In this document: one piece after another, positions 29,751-41,079 of the stretch
Numbering within the stretch: position 1 is the stretch's first letter
Layout of the letters: every line of letters begins with the position of its first letter
DNA from: Mycoplasmataceae bacterium
GTDB taxonomy: Bacteria; Bacillota_I; Bacilli_A; Mycoplasmatales; Mycoplasmoidaceae
Assembly: GCA_031290395.1 (NCBI GenBank)
Contig: JAITNN010000021.1
Span: 62,001-126,000 of the forward strand
Direction of reading: 5' to 3'
Length of the DNA: 64,000 nucleotides
The notes under the pieces: model-generated
Database searches by the model: none
Told to the model about the DNA's origin: nothing
The model's input: the letters and a program-made list of their open reading frames with translations, nothing else
Made by a program: the position numbers and the translations under genes

Positions 29751-32700
29751 GAATCCTCAAATCAAAAAAGTGTTAATGATTGGTTCAGGACCAATTATTA
29801 TTGGTCAAGCCGCTGAATTTGACTACGCTGGTACACAAGCTTGTAGTGAGCTTAAAAAAGAAGGTATTGAAGTTATTCTCGTTAATTCTAATCCTGCCAC
29901 CATTATGACTGACAAAAATATGGCTGATAAAATATATATCGAACCATTAACTGTTTGTACATTACAAAAAATTATTAAGAAAGAAAGACCAGATAGTATC
30001 TTACCAAACCTTGGTGGACAAACCGGATTAAATCTTGCCATGGAATTACATGAAAGTGGTTTCTTAGATAAATATAACATTAAGTTATTAGGTACTTCTG
30101 CCGAAGGAATCAAGAAAGCCGAAGACCGTCAGGCTTTTAAAGACACCATGGAAAAAATTGGTGAACCATGTATTCCATCAAAAGTTGTGGAGTCAATTGA
30201 AGATGCTATAACATTTGCCAAGGAGATTAAATATCCAGTCGTGGTTCGTCCAGCATATACGTTAGGGGGTAGCGGTGGTGGTATTGCTTACAACGAAAAA
30301 GATTTACGAGAAATATCCAAGTCTGGTTTAAGAGCCTCTCGGGTTCACCAAATCTTAATCGAGCGATGTGTATCGGGATGAAAAGAAATTGAATTTGAAG
30401 TCATGCGTGATCATGTTGGTAATGTCATTACCATTTGTAATATGGAGAATGTTGACCCAGTTGGTGTCCACACCGGTGATAGCATTGTCATTGCCCCATG
30501 CCAAACCCTTGCTGATCGTGAACTTCAAATGTTAAGAACGGCTGCACTTAAAATTATTAGCGAATTGAAAATCGAGGGTGGTTGCAATGTTCAATATGCC
30601 TTAAATCCTGTTTCATTTGAATATGCTGTTATTGAAGTCAACCCAAGAGTTAGTCGATCTTCTGCTTTAGCTTCTAAGGCAACAGGTTATCCAATTGCCA
30701 GAGTAGCTGCTAAAATTGCGATAGGTTATACCTTAGATGAAATTGTTAACACTGTTACTAACAAAACATTTGCGAGTTTTGAACCAGTATTAGATTACAT
30801 TGTGGTAAAAATTCCTAAATGACCATTTGCGAAATTTTTAACTGCTTCAAAAATATTGGGCACACAAATGAAGGCAACTGGAGAAGTCATGGCCATTGGT
30901 TCTTCGTTTGAAATGTCATTAATGAAAGCCATCCGTTCTTTAGAAGAAAGCAATATTGATGGTGTTCGTTCTTACAAATTTGATCAATTAACCGATGAAC
31001 AAATTAGAACAGAATTGCATGTTGTAAGTAATGAACGGCTTTGAGTGGTGGCAGAAGCCCTACGCCGAAACTTTAGTATTGAGGAAATTAATAAAATTAC
31101 CACAATTGATTGTTTCTTTATTCATAAAATTGAACGTATCGTTGATATGGAGCGTGCTTTAAGTAAAAAACTGTTGACCGTTGATCTACTTCGAAAAGCC
31201 AAACATTTTGGTTTCACCGATGCTTCCATTGGAAAACTTACAAAGAAAACAACTAAACAAATCCGTGATATACGTTTAAAAAATAATATTATTGCTCAAT
31301 TCAAAACAGTGGATACTTGTGCTTGTGAATTTGAGGCAAGAAGTGCTTATTATTATTCTAGTTACGACGAAGGTAATGAACCAAACACTAAGAAAACTAA
31401 ACCGAAAAAAATCTTAATACTTGGTAGTGGACCGATTCGAATAGGCCAAGGTATTGAATTTGATTATTGTAGTGTTCATTGTGTGTGAGCCTTAAAAAAA
31501 CGCGGGTATGAAACAATTATTGTCAATTCCAACCCAGAAACTGTTAGTACTGATTTTGACATTGCTGACAAACTATATTTTGAACCTCTAACTAAAGAAG
31601 ATATTCAAAATATCGTTGATCTCGAAAAACCAGATGGAGCCATTGTTCAATTTGGTGGTCAAACAGCCATTAAGATAACGAAAGCTTTAACTAACATGGG
31701 CGTAAAAATCTATGGCACAAGTGAAAAAGATATGGATCGGGCTGAAGACCGCAAGGAATTTAACGTAGCTCTTAAAAAATGTCACATCCCCCAACCTGCT
31801 GGAGCAACTATTTTTACCGTTGCTGAAGCAATCATTGTCGCCAAAGAATTAGGTTATCCAGTTTTAGTTCGTCCATCATATGTACTTGGTGGTCAAGGAA
31901 TGGCCATTGCTTACGATGATGAATCAATTACGAAATATGTGAACCAAATTAACCGCGTTGAACAAAAGCACCCCATTCTCGTTGACAAATATATGATGGG
32001 GCGTGAATGCGAAGTAGATGCGATATGTGATGGTCAAGATATTTTAATCCCAGGTGTGATGGAACACCTTGAAAGAGCTGGAGTCCATTCTGGCGATAGT
32101 ATTTCCGTCTACCCTTCACACACAATTTATGAAGAACATATTGAGACCATTTGTAAATACACCAAGAAAATTGCTTTAGAATTAAACATCGTTGGTGTCT
32201 TAAACATTCAATTCATTATTTCATCTGATCGTGTGTACATTATTGAAGTCAATCCAAGATCATCTCGAACAGTACCTTACATTAGTAAGGTAACTAATCT
32301 ACCAGTAATTGATATCGCCACAAACGTGATATTTGGCGAGAAATTGAAAAAGATGAGTTACGGTACTGGTCTATATAAAAAATCTTCATACATCGCCGTT
32401 AAACTACCTGTATTCTCATTTGAAAAAATCAAGGGAAGCGAAACTTCACTTGGTCCTGAAATGAAATCAACTGGTGAAGTGCTTGGAGTGGATAAATTAT
32501 TTAGCGATGCATTATTAAAGGCTTTTATTGCTGGTGGGATTGATGTACCCCAATCAGGTAATATGCTTGTTACTGTGCGTGAAAAAGACTATCAAGAACT
32601 ACTACCAATCGTAAACCGTTATGTTGATATTGGGTTTAATATATACGCCACACCTGGCACGGGTAAATATCTTGAAGACAATGGTGTGAAAGTTAAAATT

Positions 32701-32952
32701 GTAGAAAAGATTTGAGAAGGTGACAACAGTATTATTGATTTGATTCAATCAGGTAAGATCAATATGATTGTCAATACGCCAACAACACTAGCCAAAAATT
32801 CTAATAGCGATGGTTTCCGCATTCGTCGTTTAGCTGTTGAATGTAAGATTCCTTGCTTTACATCATTAGACACTGTTAAGGCATTACGCCACGCGATTAA
32901 AGATGGGCGTACTGAAGAAGATTTAACACCGATTGACATTACCAAAATATAG
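29743..32952 (+). CDS. carB: carbamoyl-phosphate synthase large subunit
   Basis: A 1069-residue ATP-grasp enzyme making carbamoyl phosphate, of normal family length. Both duplicated halves are present: [21 protein letters not shown] opens the first and [21 protein letters not shown] the second, each followed by its own [18 protein letters not shown]-type loop (second: [15 protein letters not shown]). The C-terminal MGS-like allosteric domain is recognisable ([33 protein letters not shown]). Several TGA codons read as Trp. Confidence 0.97.
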
Positions 32953-32959
32953 GAGAAAC

Positions 32960-33835
32960 ATGATGACTAAAAACTTATTAAGACTAAAAGACCTCAGTGT
33001 AGATGAAATTCAAGATATTTTAACGCATGCGCAAAATATCAAGAACGGAAAAAAGATAGATCACCAAGGTAAAATTGTTGCAAACCTTTTCTTCGAACCA
33101 TCAACACGTACGCACTATAGTTTCGTTACTGCTGAATATAAATTAGGCTGTAAAATTATTGACTTTTCTCCAGCAGCTTCATCACTAACCAAAGGTGAAA
33201 CTTTCTATGATACTGTCAAAACTTTTAGTATGTTCGGCATTGATGCAATTGTAATACGCAGTGTCCAAAACGAGTGATACAAAGAATTAAAAAATATTAA
33301 AACACCGTTAATTAATGCGGGGGATGGCACTTTAGACCACCCCACCCAAACCTTGTTAGATTTACTAACAATCCAACAAGAGTTTAAAAAGTTCAAAGGA
33401 TTAACCGCATTAATAGTTGGTGATATATTACATTCTCGTGTTGCTCACTCTAACATTGATATGATGCGTCGCCTTGGTATGCATATTTTAGTAAGCGCCC
33501 CCAAAGAATTCCGTGATAGTCAATATGAATATATTGATTTTGAAGATGGTTTAAAACGAGCTGATGTCGTAAATATGTTGCGCATCCAAAACGAACGCCT
33601 AACCGATAAAATGTCTATGAACATTGCGGAATATAACAAACTTTTTGGTTTGAATGGTGCGCGGGTTAAAATGATGAAACCAAAGGCCATTATTATTCAT
33701 CCTGCACCAGTTAATCGTAATGTTGAAATTAACGACGATGTAATGGAATGTTCTAAATCGCGAATATTTAAGCAAATTGAAAATGGTGTCTTTATTCGAA
33801 TGGCCGTAATTGATCGTGCTTTAAGGACTAAATAA
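32960..33835 (+). CDS. pyrB: aspartate carbamoyltransferase
   Basis: A 291-residue catalytic subunit that joins carbamoyl phosphate and aspartate. The carbamoyl-phosphate loop is FFEPSTRTHYSF (about residues 47-58), the second site is LTKGETFYD, and GDGTLDHPTQTLLDLLTI matches the family. Start 32960 follows AGGAG by 4 nt (the neighbouring ATG at 32963 is an alternative). No regulatory pyrI follows, as in Gram-positives. It overlaps pyrC by 1 nt. Confidence 0.96.
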
Positions 33836-35040
33836 TGTCTTTGTTAATTAAAAATGGAACAATATTCTATCGAAACAAACTATGTAAGTTAGATATTTTA
33901 ATTAACAAAGACAAGATAATTAATATTAATAAACACATAAGCGTTAAGACCGATCAAACAATTGATGCTACAAATTTAACTATCATTCCAGGACTAATTG
34001 ACGTTCATGTTCATTTAAGAGAACCAGGTTTTGAGTATAAAGAAACAATTGAAACCGGCACTAAAGCTGCAGCAGCCGGTGGTTTTACGACAATTTGTTG
34101 CATGCCCAACACCAAACCCATTATTGACAATCTTTCGCGTCTGAACGCTTTAAAACAGTTCATAAGATCAAAAGCAATGGTGAATGTTTTGCCGTATGTT
34201 GCGATTAGTAATGGTCAATTAGGAAAAGAACTTGTCGATATTAAATCACTATCAAAACATTGTTTTGCTTTTAGTGATGATGGTGTTGGTATCCAATCGG
34301 CATTACTTATGGAAATAGCTATGTGTGAAGCAAAAAAATATTCTAAGCCTATTGTGGCTCATTGTGAAGATTTGACTAAAACTGGTAATGCGATGGAATA
34401 TAGTGAAGTTGGTAGAGATCTTAAAATCGCACTGAAAAACAAATGCCAATTTCATATTTGTCATGTGTCTACAAAAGAAAGTATTGATTTGATTTACAAA
34501 GCCAAGCAACACGCTTCTTTCATTAGTTGTGAAATCACACCACATCACCTTTTATTAAATAAAACATTGCTAAAAAACAATGGTGCTTATAAGATGAATC
34601 CTCCGATTGCTTCTAAACAAGACCAACAAGCTTTAATAAAGAACCTTCAAAACGGCACCATTGATATGATTGCAACCGATCATGCTCCACATAGTAAAGA
34701 AGAAAAATCTAAAGGTCTATTAAAAAGTGCTAATGGTGTGGTTGGTCTAGAGATCAGCTTTGCCTTAATGTATACATACCTTGTTAAGAAACATATCATT
34801 ACATTTAATAGGTTAATAGAATTAATGTCCGTAAACCCCGCTAAGATATTTCACCTAAATGGTGGTACCATTAAAATTGGTGGCATCGCTGATCTATCTA
34901 TTTTTAATCTCAATCAAAAATGAAAAATCGACGCAAAGAAATTTAAATCCAAAGGACATAGTACACCATTTGATCAAAAAATCGTGCATGGTGTAACAAA
35001 ATACACCATTTGTAGTGGTAAAATAGTTTATGGTAAATAA
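33835..35040 (+). CDS. pyrC: dihydroorotase
   Basis: A 401-residue class I dihydroorotase (zinc amidohydrolase), closing carbamoyl aspartate to dihydroorotate. The metal motif is DVHVHLREPGFEYKE, followed by CCMPNTKP, IVAHCED, ITPHHLLL and ATDHAPHSKEEK. The last 39 residues lie after an in-frame TGA. It overlaps pyrB by 1 nt; pyrK follows after 1 nt. Confidence 0.96.
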
Positions 35041-35041
35041 A

Positions 35042-35779
35042 ATGTTTAAAACCGTTGATTGTACAATTATTAAAAACCGTCAGCTAAATACAAATGTATT
35101 TGAAATGACAGTGTGTTGTGATGACACATCTTGGATTAAACCAGGTAAATTTTTTAATATTAAAGTTCCAGGGTTTTATTTACGAAGACCGATGGCGGTT
35201 TGTAGTTATTCAAAAAAATCATTTACTTTCATATACGAATTGGTTGGTGATGGAACTAATACTATGTCCAAATTACAAATCGGAGTAACTCTTAATATCT
35301 TAATTAATCTTGGCAACCAATTCGTTTATAAGAAACAATACGGTGTACCTCTATTGGTTTCTGGTGGTAGTGGGTTGGGGCCTATTGTTTGCTTTGCAAG
35401 AGAATTAAAAAAGCAAAAAATTCCATTTGATTTTGTTGCTGGATTTCCATCCAAAAATAATGTTGTCTATGTCAATGAGATAAAAGCATTATGTAATAAA
35501 GCACATATTTGTACTGATGATGGATCTTATGGTGAAAAAGGAAATGTTGTACAAATTATTAACAAATATAAACTAAATAATGCTTATTACTATTCTTGTG
35601 GTTCAACCAATATGTTAAAAGCCTTATCTAAAAATAATAAGTATGGCCAGCTTTCACTAGATGAACGGATGGGTTGTGGTTTCGGTGCTTGTATGGGTTG
35701 TTCCATTCAAACTAAAAATGGCGACATGCGAATCTGTAAAAATGGCCCTGTATTTTATGGAGAGGACTTATTATGATAA
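35042..35779 (+). CDS. pyrK: dihydroorotate dehydrogenase electron-transfer subunit
   Basis: A 245-residue FAD and [2Fe-2S] subunit that passes electrons from PyrD to NAD+. FAD-binding YLRRPMAVCSYS and nucleotide-binding LLVSGGSGLGPIV are present, and the cluster ligands are in CGFGACMGC plus RICKNG near the C-terminus. ATG 35042 is preferred; ATG 35030 would overlap pyrC by 11 nt. The final codon is TGA (Trp) followed by TAA, so the true end is 35779. It overlaps pyrD by 7 nt. Confidence 0.94.
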
Positions 35780-36690
35780 ACAAATCATTACAAGTAAAAC
35801 TTGGTAATTGAACATTGGACAATCCCATCATTCCTGCAAGTGGAACATTTGGTTTTGGTTTTGACCACAACGACTATTACGATATCAATATATTAGGTTC
35901 TATTAGCATTAAAGCAATTACTCCAAAACCAAGATACGGTAATGAATTACCAAGAATTTGTGAAATTAACTATGGCATGATCAATTCTATCGGTTTACAA
36001 AATGCCGGTGTTGATCATGTCATTGAACATGAATTGAAACATCTAAAAAAAATATTTCATAAAAAAGTTATCGCCAATGTTGCTGCCACTGAAGTTGAAG
36101 GTTATATTGAAGTTATTAAAAAATTAAATAATCAAGACATCATTGCTATTTATGAAATAAATGTGAGTTGTCCTAACGTTGAAAAAGGGTGTATGAAATT
36201 TGATGAAGATCCTAAAGCATTAGCGATATTAATTAAATCAATTAAAAAAGTTGCCAAAAAACCCATTTATATTAAGTTGTCTCCAAGAGTTGCCAACATT
36301 GTAGAAATGGCACAAGTGTGTGAAAACAATGGAGCTGATGGATTAGTTTTAATAAACACAATGCCTGGCATGCGTATTGATCTAGCAACTCGTAAACCAA
36401 TTCTCGCAAATAAAGTTGGTGGCATGAGTGGACCGGCAATTAAACCGATTGCTGTTCGTGCCATCTACTTATGCAAAAGAGCTGTCAAAATTCCAATTAT
36501 TGGTTGTGGTGGTGTTAGCAATGCTAGTGATGTCATTGAATTAATGTATGCTGGTGCTTCGACTGTTCAAGTTGGCTCAGAAAATTTAATAGATCCCTAT
36601 GCTTGTAAAAAAATTATTGAAGACTTGCCAAGAGTAATGAAAAAATATAAAATTGATAATCTAAAAGATATTATTGGGATATCTAAATAA
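35773..36690 (+). CDS. pyrD: dihydroorotate dehydrogenase, class 1B catalytic subunit
   Basis: A 305-residue FMN TIM barrel oxidising dihydroorotate to orotate. IIPASGTFGFG, KAITPKPRYGNELPR, INSIGLQNAGVD, the catalytic cysteine region EINVSCPNVEKG, NTMPGMRID, NKVGGMSGPAIKP and the phosphate loop GCGGVSNASD match class 1B. Pairing with pyrK supports that class, which uses NAD+ and so needs no respiratory quinone, fitting a mollicute. It is the last gene of the carA operon. Confidence 0.96.
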
Positions 36691-36698
36691 TTGTTGAA

Positions 36699-37203
36699 TT
36701 AAAGTGGTATCTCATCAACGATTCGTACTGTTTTTAAAAAATTATTAAATGATGAATTGGGCGTTTTAAGATTAATTTTTATGATTACTGAATTAGTAGG
36801 AAGTTGATAATAACCACCATCTATTAATCATTGAAAATCGCCATCAGGGCTATTGTGTTTTGCGAATCGAACACTACTATTATTCCCAGGGTTGTAATGT
36901 TCAAAAGCATCAAATGCATTACCATCAGATGGTTGCCCATAAGGAGAAGAATAAAACGCAAACAAAAATCTTCCGCAAAGGTAGCTATAGGAAATTGAAC
37001 ATAAATGGGATCCCCTCGCCCCCATTCTTTGGTTTTATCAAACAACAAATATTTTCCCGATAAATCATCACCAACTTTTAATTTTCCTCAATCACCATAG
37101 TCTATTGAACAACTAGTGGAGATTAACGAAACGGAAGTTAATAACCCCCACCAATAAGTCCAAAGGATAGTGTAGTCATTAGTTTAAGATGTTTGTGTTT
37201 CAT
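36699..37203 (-). pseudogene. frameshifted lipoprotein gene between the two pyr operons
   Basis: An ATG at 37203 opens MKHKHLKLMTTLSFGLIGGG, the same signal-peptide plan as the lipoprotein at 54412 (LSIGLLGGG). The frame breaks at a C5 run (37145-37149, G5 in the gene sense) inside the Gly codons. One frame over, it continues LLTSVSLISTSCSIDYGDW with a lipobox cysteine. A second shift near 36980 (T run) restores a frame through FAFYSSPYGQPSDGN to the end VRIVDEIPL. Decayed gene or phase-off state cannot be told apart, though two shifts favour decay. Confidence 0.7.
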
Positions 37204-37239
37204 ATTATTTTCTCTATTTGAAGTTTGGTGATATGTAAG

Positions 37240-37254
37240 ATTATAGCCCCCCCC
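37240..37254 (-). promoter_or_regulatory. G8 tract abutting -10 of the lipoprotein promoter
   Basis: Read on the minus strand, eight G (37254-37247) are followed after one C by TATAAT (37245-37240), 36 nt before the lipoprotein ATG. The tract lies in the -35/-10 spacer, so length changes would alter promoter strength. Confidence 0.65.
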
Positions 37255-37287
37255 TTGGGATTTTAATCATTTTCCTATCCAATATCT

Positions 37288-37293
37288 TATACT
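37288..37293 (+). promoter_or_regulatory. -10 box of pyrF-pyrE, leaderless start
   Basis: TATACT ends 7 nt before the pyrF ATG, and no Shine-Dalgarno is present. The G8 tract of the divergent lipoprotein promoter is 34 nt further upstream, so tract changes could also touch this promoter's -35 region. Confidence 0.6.
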
Positions 37294-37300
37294 TTGTACT

Positions 37301-37990
37301 ATGAAAAGTGACTTAATAATTGCTTGCGATTTTGCAAGCGAACAAGAATTTAATAATTTCATTAAATTATTTGAAAATGAAAAACCATTTTTAAAAATCG
37401 GCTACCAATTATTTTATGCAACTGGTCGAGAATTCATTCGTCGTTTAGTAAATAGTGGTTATCGTATTTTTCTAGACCTGAAATTACACGATATCCCCAA
37501 CACTGTAGAACACGGTATTAAAAGTCTTGTCGATCTAGGTGTAGAGTTTGTCACCATTCATGCGAGTGGTGGCATGAAAATGATGGAAGCTGCTGTAAAA
37601 GCTACTAAAGGTAGCACTCTTAAATTATTGGCCATTACCCAACTCACATCCACCGATCAAAAAATGTTAGAAGCAGAATTATTAATTGACCGTAAACTAA
37701 TAGATGTTGTACACCACTATGCTGTTAATGCTTTAGAATCTGGTGTCCATGGTGTTGTTTGTTCAGTGTGAGAATCCAAATATATCAAAGACAAGATTTC
37801 CCACGATTTATTAACCGTGACTCCTGGAATTCGTTTAGAACAAGTCAGTGATGACCAGTCTCGTGTGGCTACACCGAAAGAAGCACACGCTAATAGAGTT
37901 GACTACATTGTAGTCGGAAGACCAATTACCAAAGCCAAAAATCCATTACAAGAGTATCGAAAAATACGAAAAGATTTTTTAGGAGAATAA
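37301..37990 (+). CDS. pyrF: orotidine-5'-phosphate decarboxylase
   Basis: A 229-residue TIM barrel that decarboxylates OMP to UMP. The catalytic Asp-Lys-Asp array is in FLDLKLHDIPNTV (about residues 58-70), the first strand is LIIACDFAS, and the phosphate loop VVGRPITKAKNP is near the end. One TGA Trp follows GVVCSV. pyrE starts 1 nt after the stop, behind AGGAGA. Confidence 0.96.
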
Positions 37991-37991
37991 G

Positions 37992-38618
37992 ATGAATAAA
38001 GTTGCTAATGAATTATTAAAAATTAAAGCGGTCTTTTTAAGACCATCTAATCCGTTCACATGAGCGAGTGGAATTATTTCACCGATTTATACAGATAATA
38101 GACTAATCGTTTCTTACCCAAAGACTCGTGATTACATTGAAGGTGAACTTGCCAAATTAATTAAAGCCAAGTTTCCTAAATCAAAAGCCATTGTTGGTAC
38201 ATCCACTGCTGGTATTCCTCATGCCGCCTATGTTTCCAAAATTTTAAATATGCCTATGGCATATGTGAGATCAAAAGTCAAAGACCATGGCCGAGCTAAG
38301 GCCATTGAGGGAGAACTAAATTCAAAAGACCCAGTAGTCGTAATCGAAGACTTACTATCGACTGGTAACTCTTGTTTAGAAGTTGTCAAAATATTAAGAA
38401 CAAATAAGATTAAAGTTTTAGGTGTTGTTAGCATCTTTAGTTACAATATGAAACCATGTATTAATAATTTCAAAGTAACCAAATGCATATCTTATTCATT
38501 GTGTACATTGGACGAATTAATAATAGAAGCTGTAAAACAAAAATTCATTTCGAGTCAAGAATCTCAACAAATCTTGAAATTTCGAAATGAACCTAATAAT
38601 CCTAATTGAAAAAAATAA
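37992..38618 (+). CDS. pyrE: orotate phosphoribosyltransferase
   Basis: A 208-residue transferase joining orotate and PRPP. The N-terminal FTWASGIISPIYTDNR (TGA Trp) and GTSTAGIPHAAYVS are typical, and the PRPP-binding motif is VVVIEDLLSTGNSC (about residues 115-128). AGGAG, 7 nt upstream, overlaps the pyrF end. With pyrF it completes the pathway from the carA operon. Confidence 0.95.
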
Positions 38619-38626
38619 TTAATTGT

Positions 38627-40912
38627 TTATCAATTGCTGGCATCTCACGAACCAGTTGCACCACCATTTTTTGTGCTATCTTGAATAGATGTAGCTGTGA
38701 CAATCCAATTTGCGATCATATTACCCATTCCAACTGCAGTACCATCAAATTGTGTTGTTGTTAGTGTTTGATTTTTTAACCAAACAGACATTTGACAACC
38801 TTTTGATAAAGTGTAATTAACTTCAATACTTCAGTTTACCCCTTGATCAACATTGACACCATTAACGGTCGCCGTTGCCGTGCTAGTTATACTATTTCCA
38901 CCAATGACGGTAACCCCAGTAACAACCCCACGATTATGAACTGTAACATCGTATTCAAAAGAAATTGCTGGGTTTGCTGTTGATGTTGCTGTAATTTTAG
39001 CGATATAGTTAGCAGCATTTAACTTTCCCGGATCCCAAGAAAGTTTCGCATGTTCATGAAGGCTTCCACTAGGGGTTATTGTAAAAGTAGATGGTGGTGC
39101 TGTATCACAAGCAACACTTCAAGTTGTTTCTTGTGTTGTGGATGTGCCCGCATAGGTGGCCGTATAATCGGCTGACCCTGCTTTACCAAGATTGGTAGCG
39201 ATGAAACTTGGACCAGAAATTACCACACCAGTAGTTTGCTTTAATGTCATATTAATTTTCTGTGCCACATAAAGTGTATCATCCTGCGAGACCGCTTTAA
39301 CTGTGATAGATGTTTGTAAATCAGCGGTACCAGTATAAGTCCAAGCTAATCTATTATTATCATTATTGTCTCCAGATGGTGTTTGGGTAACAGATAATCC
39401 ACTGGGTGGAGTGGGGCTTGGTCCTGTGCCATCGTCATATTGAATATCGGCTCAAATAATATCATAGTATGTGTGGTCGAGTTGCCCTTGGCCGTATACT
39501 TTTGCTGCAAAATCAACTGTACCACTATCTCCATAAAGATTTACTGGTGGTTTCTTTTCATCATCCCATTTGACGCCCGTGATGGTTCCAAAATCAATGT
39601 TAATAATGATATCGTTTTCTAGTTCTTCACCATCCAAAATTGAATCTCCGTCGATCTTTGCCGATATTGTAAATCTTAAAACACAAGCATTATCGTATTC
39701 CATATACGCCCCTTCGGCTCAACTAACTTCTAACTGACCATTACTATTTTGATCATATTGAAATGATGTAGGGTTTCGACTATCTATCGTATTTCATGAA
39801 ATATCAGTAATTCTATCTGAGTCAATGGGGTCCCCTTCCGAATCAGTGAAATTAGGGGTATAAGTTATATGCCCAGGTTTCCAAATCGGACATTTAATGT
39901 GGGGGGCGTTAGGAAAATTAGTTTTATTTTGATAGACAATTCCTGATGGAATCGCATCAGAAGTTACAACAATTCGATCACTTCGATCAACAAGTTGGAC
40001 ATAAACATTTAGGGTTGCACTTTGATTGTTATTAGTAGCCGTCACTCCAAAACTTGTTGCATCTACAGTAAGATTGTCATGCTCAATTGTAAAAATTATG
40101 AGATCTCCACGCTGATCAACTGTAATATCATCAGTAGTTAAACCTGTTGGCAAAGCGTAAGCCCATTGCGTTGGCAAGGATGAATGCTTCACTTCTGCTT
40201 TTATCGCAACATATGATCCTGCAAATGATAAAGTGTGAATTGGGTTTGTTTCATTATTTTGGTAGGAAAGTGCAACACTAGTAATTGGTAGAATTAAAGA
40301 TACGGTTAATCGATTGCTACGAAATTTATTGTTAGTAGCTGTAACAAAAAATGTGCCACTAGTCGCAACATCTTGAGTTGCATAAAACTGGATTTCATTG
40401 TCAGTTTGTGATTGTAGTCTTACACCAGCTGGCAATGTACCATAATCTCAAGTGGTTGCCCCTTGTTTATTAGTATAAGAAGTTACAATTGTAACCGTGC
40501 TACCTTGATCTTGTAAAACATCGGTACCATTGAAAGTTAATTCAACATTGGTAGATTGTGGTACTAAAAAAATTCGAATAGCGTTACTAGTCGTATTTCC
40601 AACAGATCCCCAAATATTAAATGAATATGAATCTTCAATGTTCTTGGAACAAGTAATTTGCACACAATCATCAAATGCTTTGAACACAATTGATCCAGGG
40701 GCAGCGTCGTGTTTTCAAGCAACTGGTTTACGCGATTTTACATTGGCATTAATAGTGACGGTCTCGCCAAGAATAGATAAAGTTTGTCCTTGTGGGACTG
40801 TTAAAGTAATTTCATCAGTTGATTCTGCCGTCATGCTCAACGGTACAGCGATTGCGGCAGCGGGAACCGCTACTGCTGCTGTACTGATTAATGCAATTTT
40901 AAGCTTATTCAT
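38627..40912 (-). CDS. large exported protein with Ig-like repeats
   Basis: A 761-residue protein with an N-terminal signal or anchor helix (LKIALISTAAVAVPAAAIAVPL) but no lipobox cysteine. The rest is beta-rich, with repeated segments of putative Ig type: LPAGVRLQ and LPTGLTTDDITVDQRGDLIIFTI, each followed by SFGVTATNNNQSATLNV-like strands; PPSGLSV and ITPSGSLHEHAKL recur later. No enzyme motif is seen. It may be an adhesin or surface layer protein held by an uncleaved N-terminal helix. GGAGAG before ATG 40912 decides the start over a TTG at 40924. Confidence 0.75.
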
Positions 40913-40962
40913 TGTTCTCTCCAATAATCATACTTATTAATTATAATACTTAAAATTATTTT

Positions 40963-41038
40963 GCACCATTAGCTCAGCTGGTAGAGCAAATGACTCTTAA
41001 TCATTGGGTCAGGGGTTCGAGTCCCTTATGGTGCACCA
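40963..41038 (+). tRNA. tRNA-Lys (CTT)
   Basis: 76 nt with encoded CCA. Acceptor GCACCAT pairs with ATGGTGC. Anticodon stem ATGA/TCAT encloses CTCTTAA, giving CTT. TATAAT at 40942-40947 is its promoter. Confidence 0.95.
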
Positions 41039-41041
41039 AAT

Positions 41042-41068
41042 AAACCACTAAATATATGGTGGTTTTTT
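41042..41068 (+). terminator. terminator after tRNA-Lys
   Basis: AAACCAC (41042-41048) pairs with GTGGTTT (41059-41065) and is followed by T residues, 3 nt after the tRNA CCA end. Confidence 0.75.
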
Positions 41069-41079
41069 AATGTCAAATT

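Noticed and set aside
39901-39906. G6 runs at 39901 and 41693 in the exported-protein genes as phase switches
   Set aside because: Six bases is short for efficient slippage and both are in frame without any family evidence; only the 8-nt tracts are reported.
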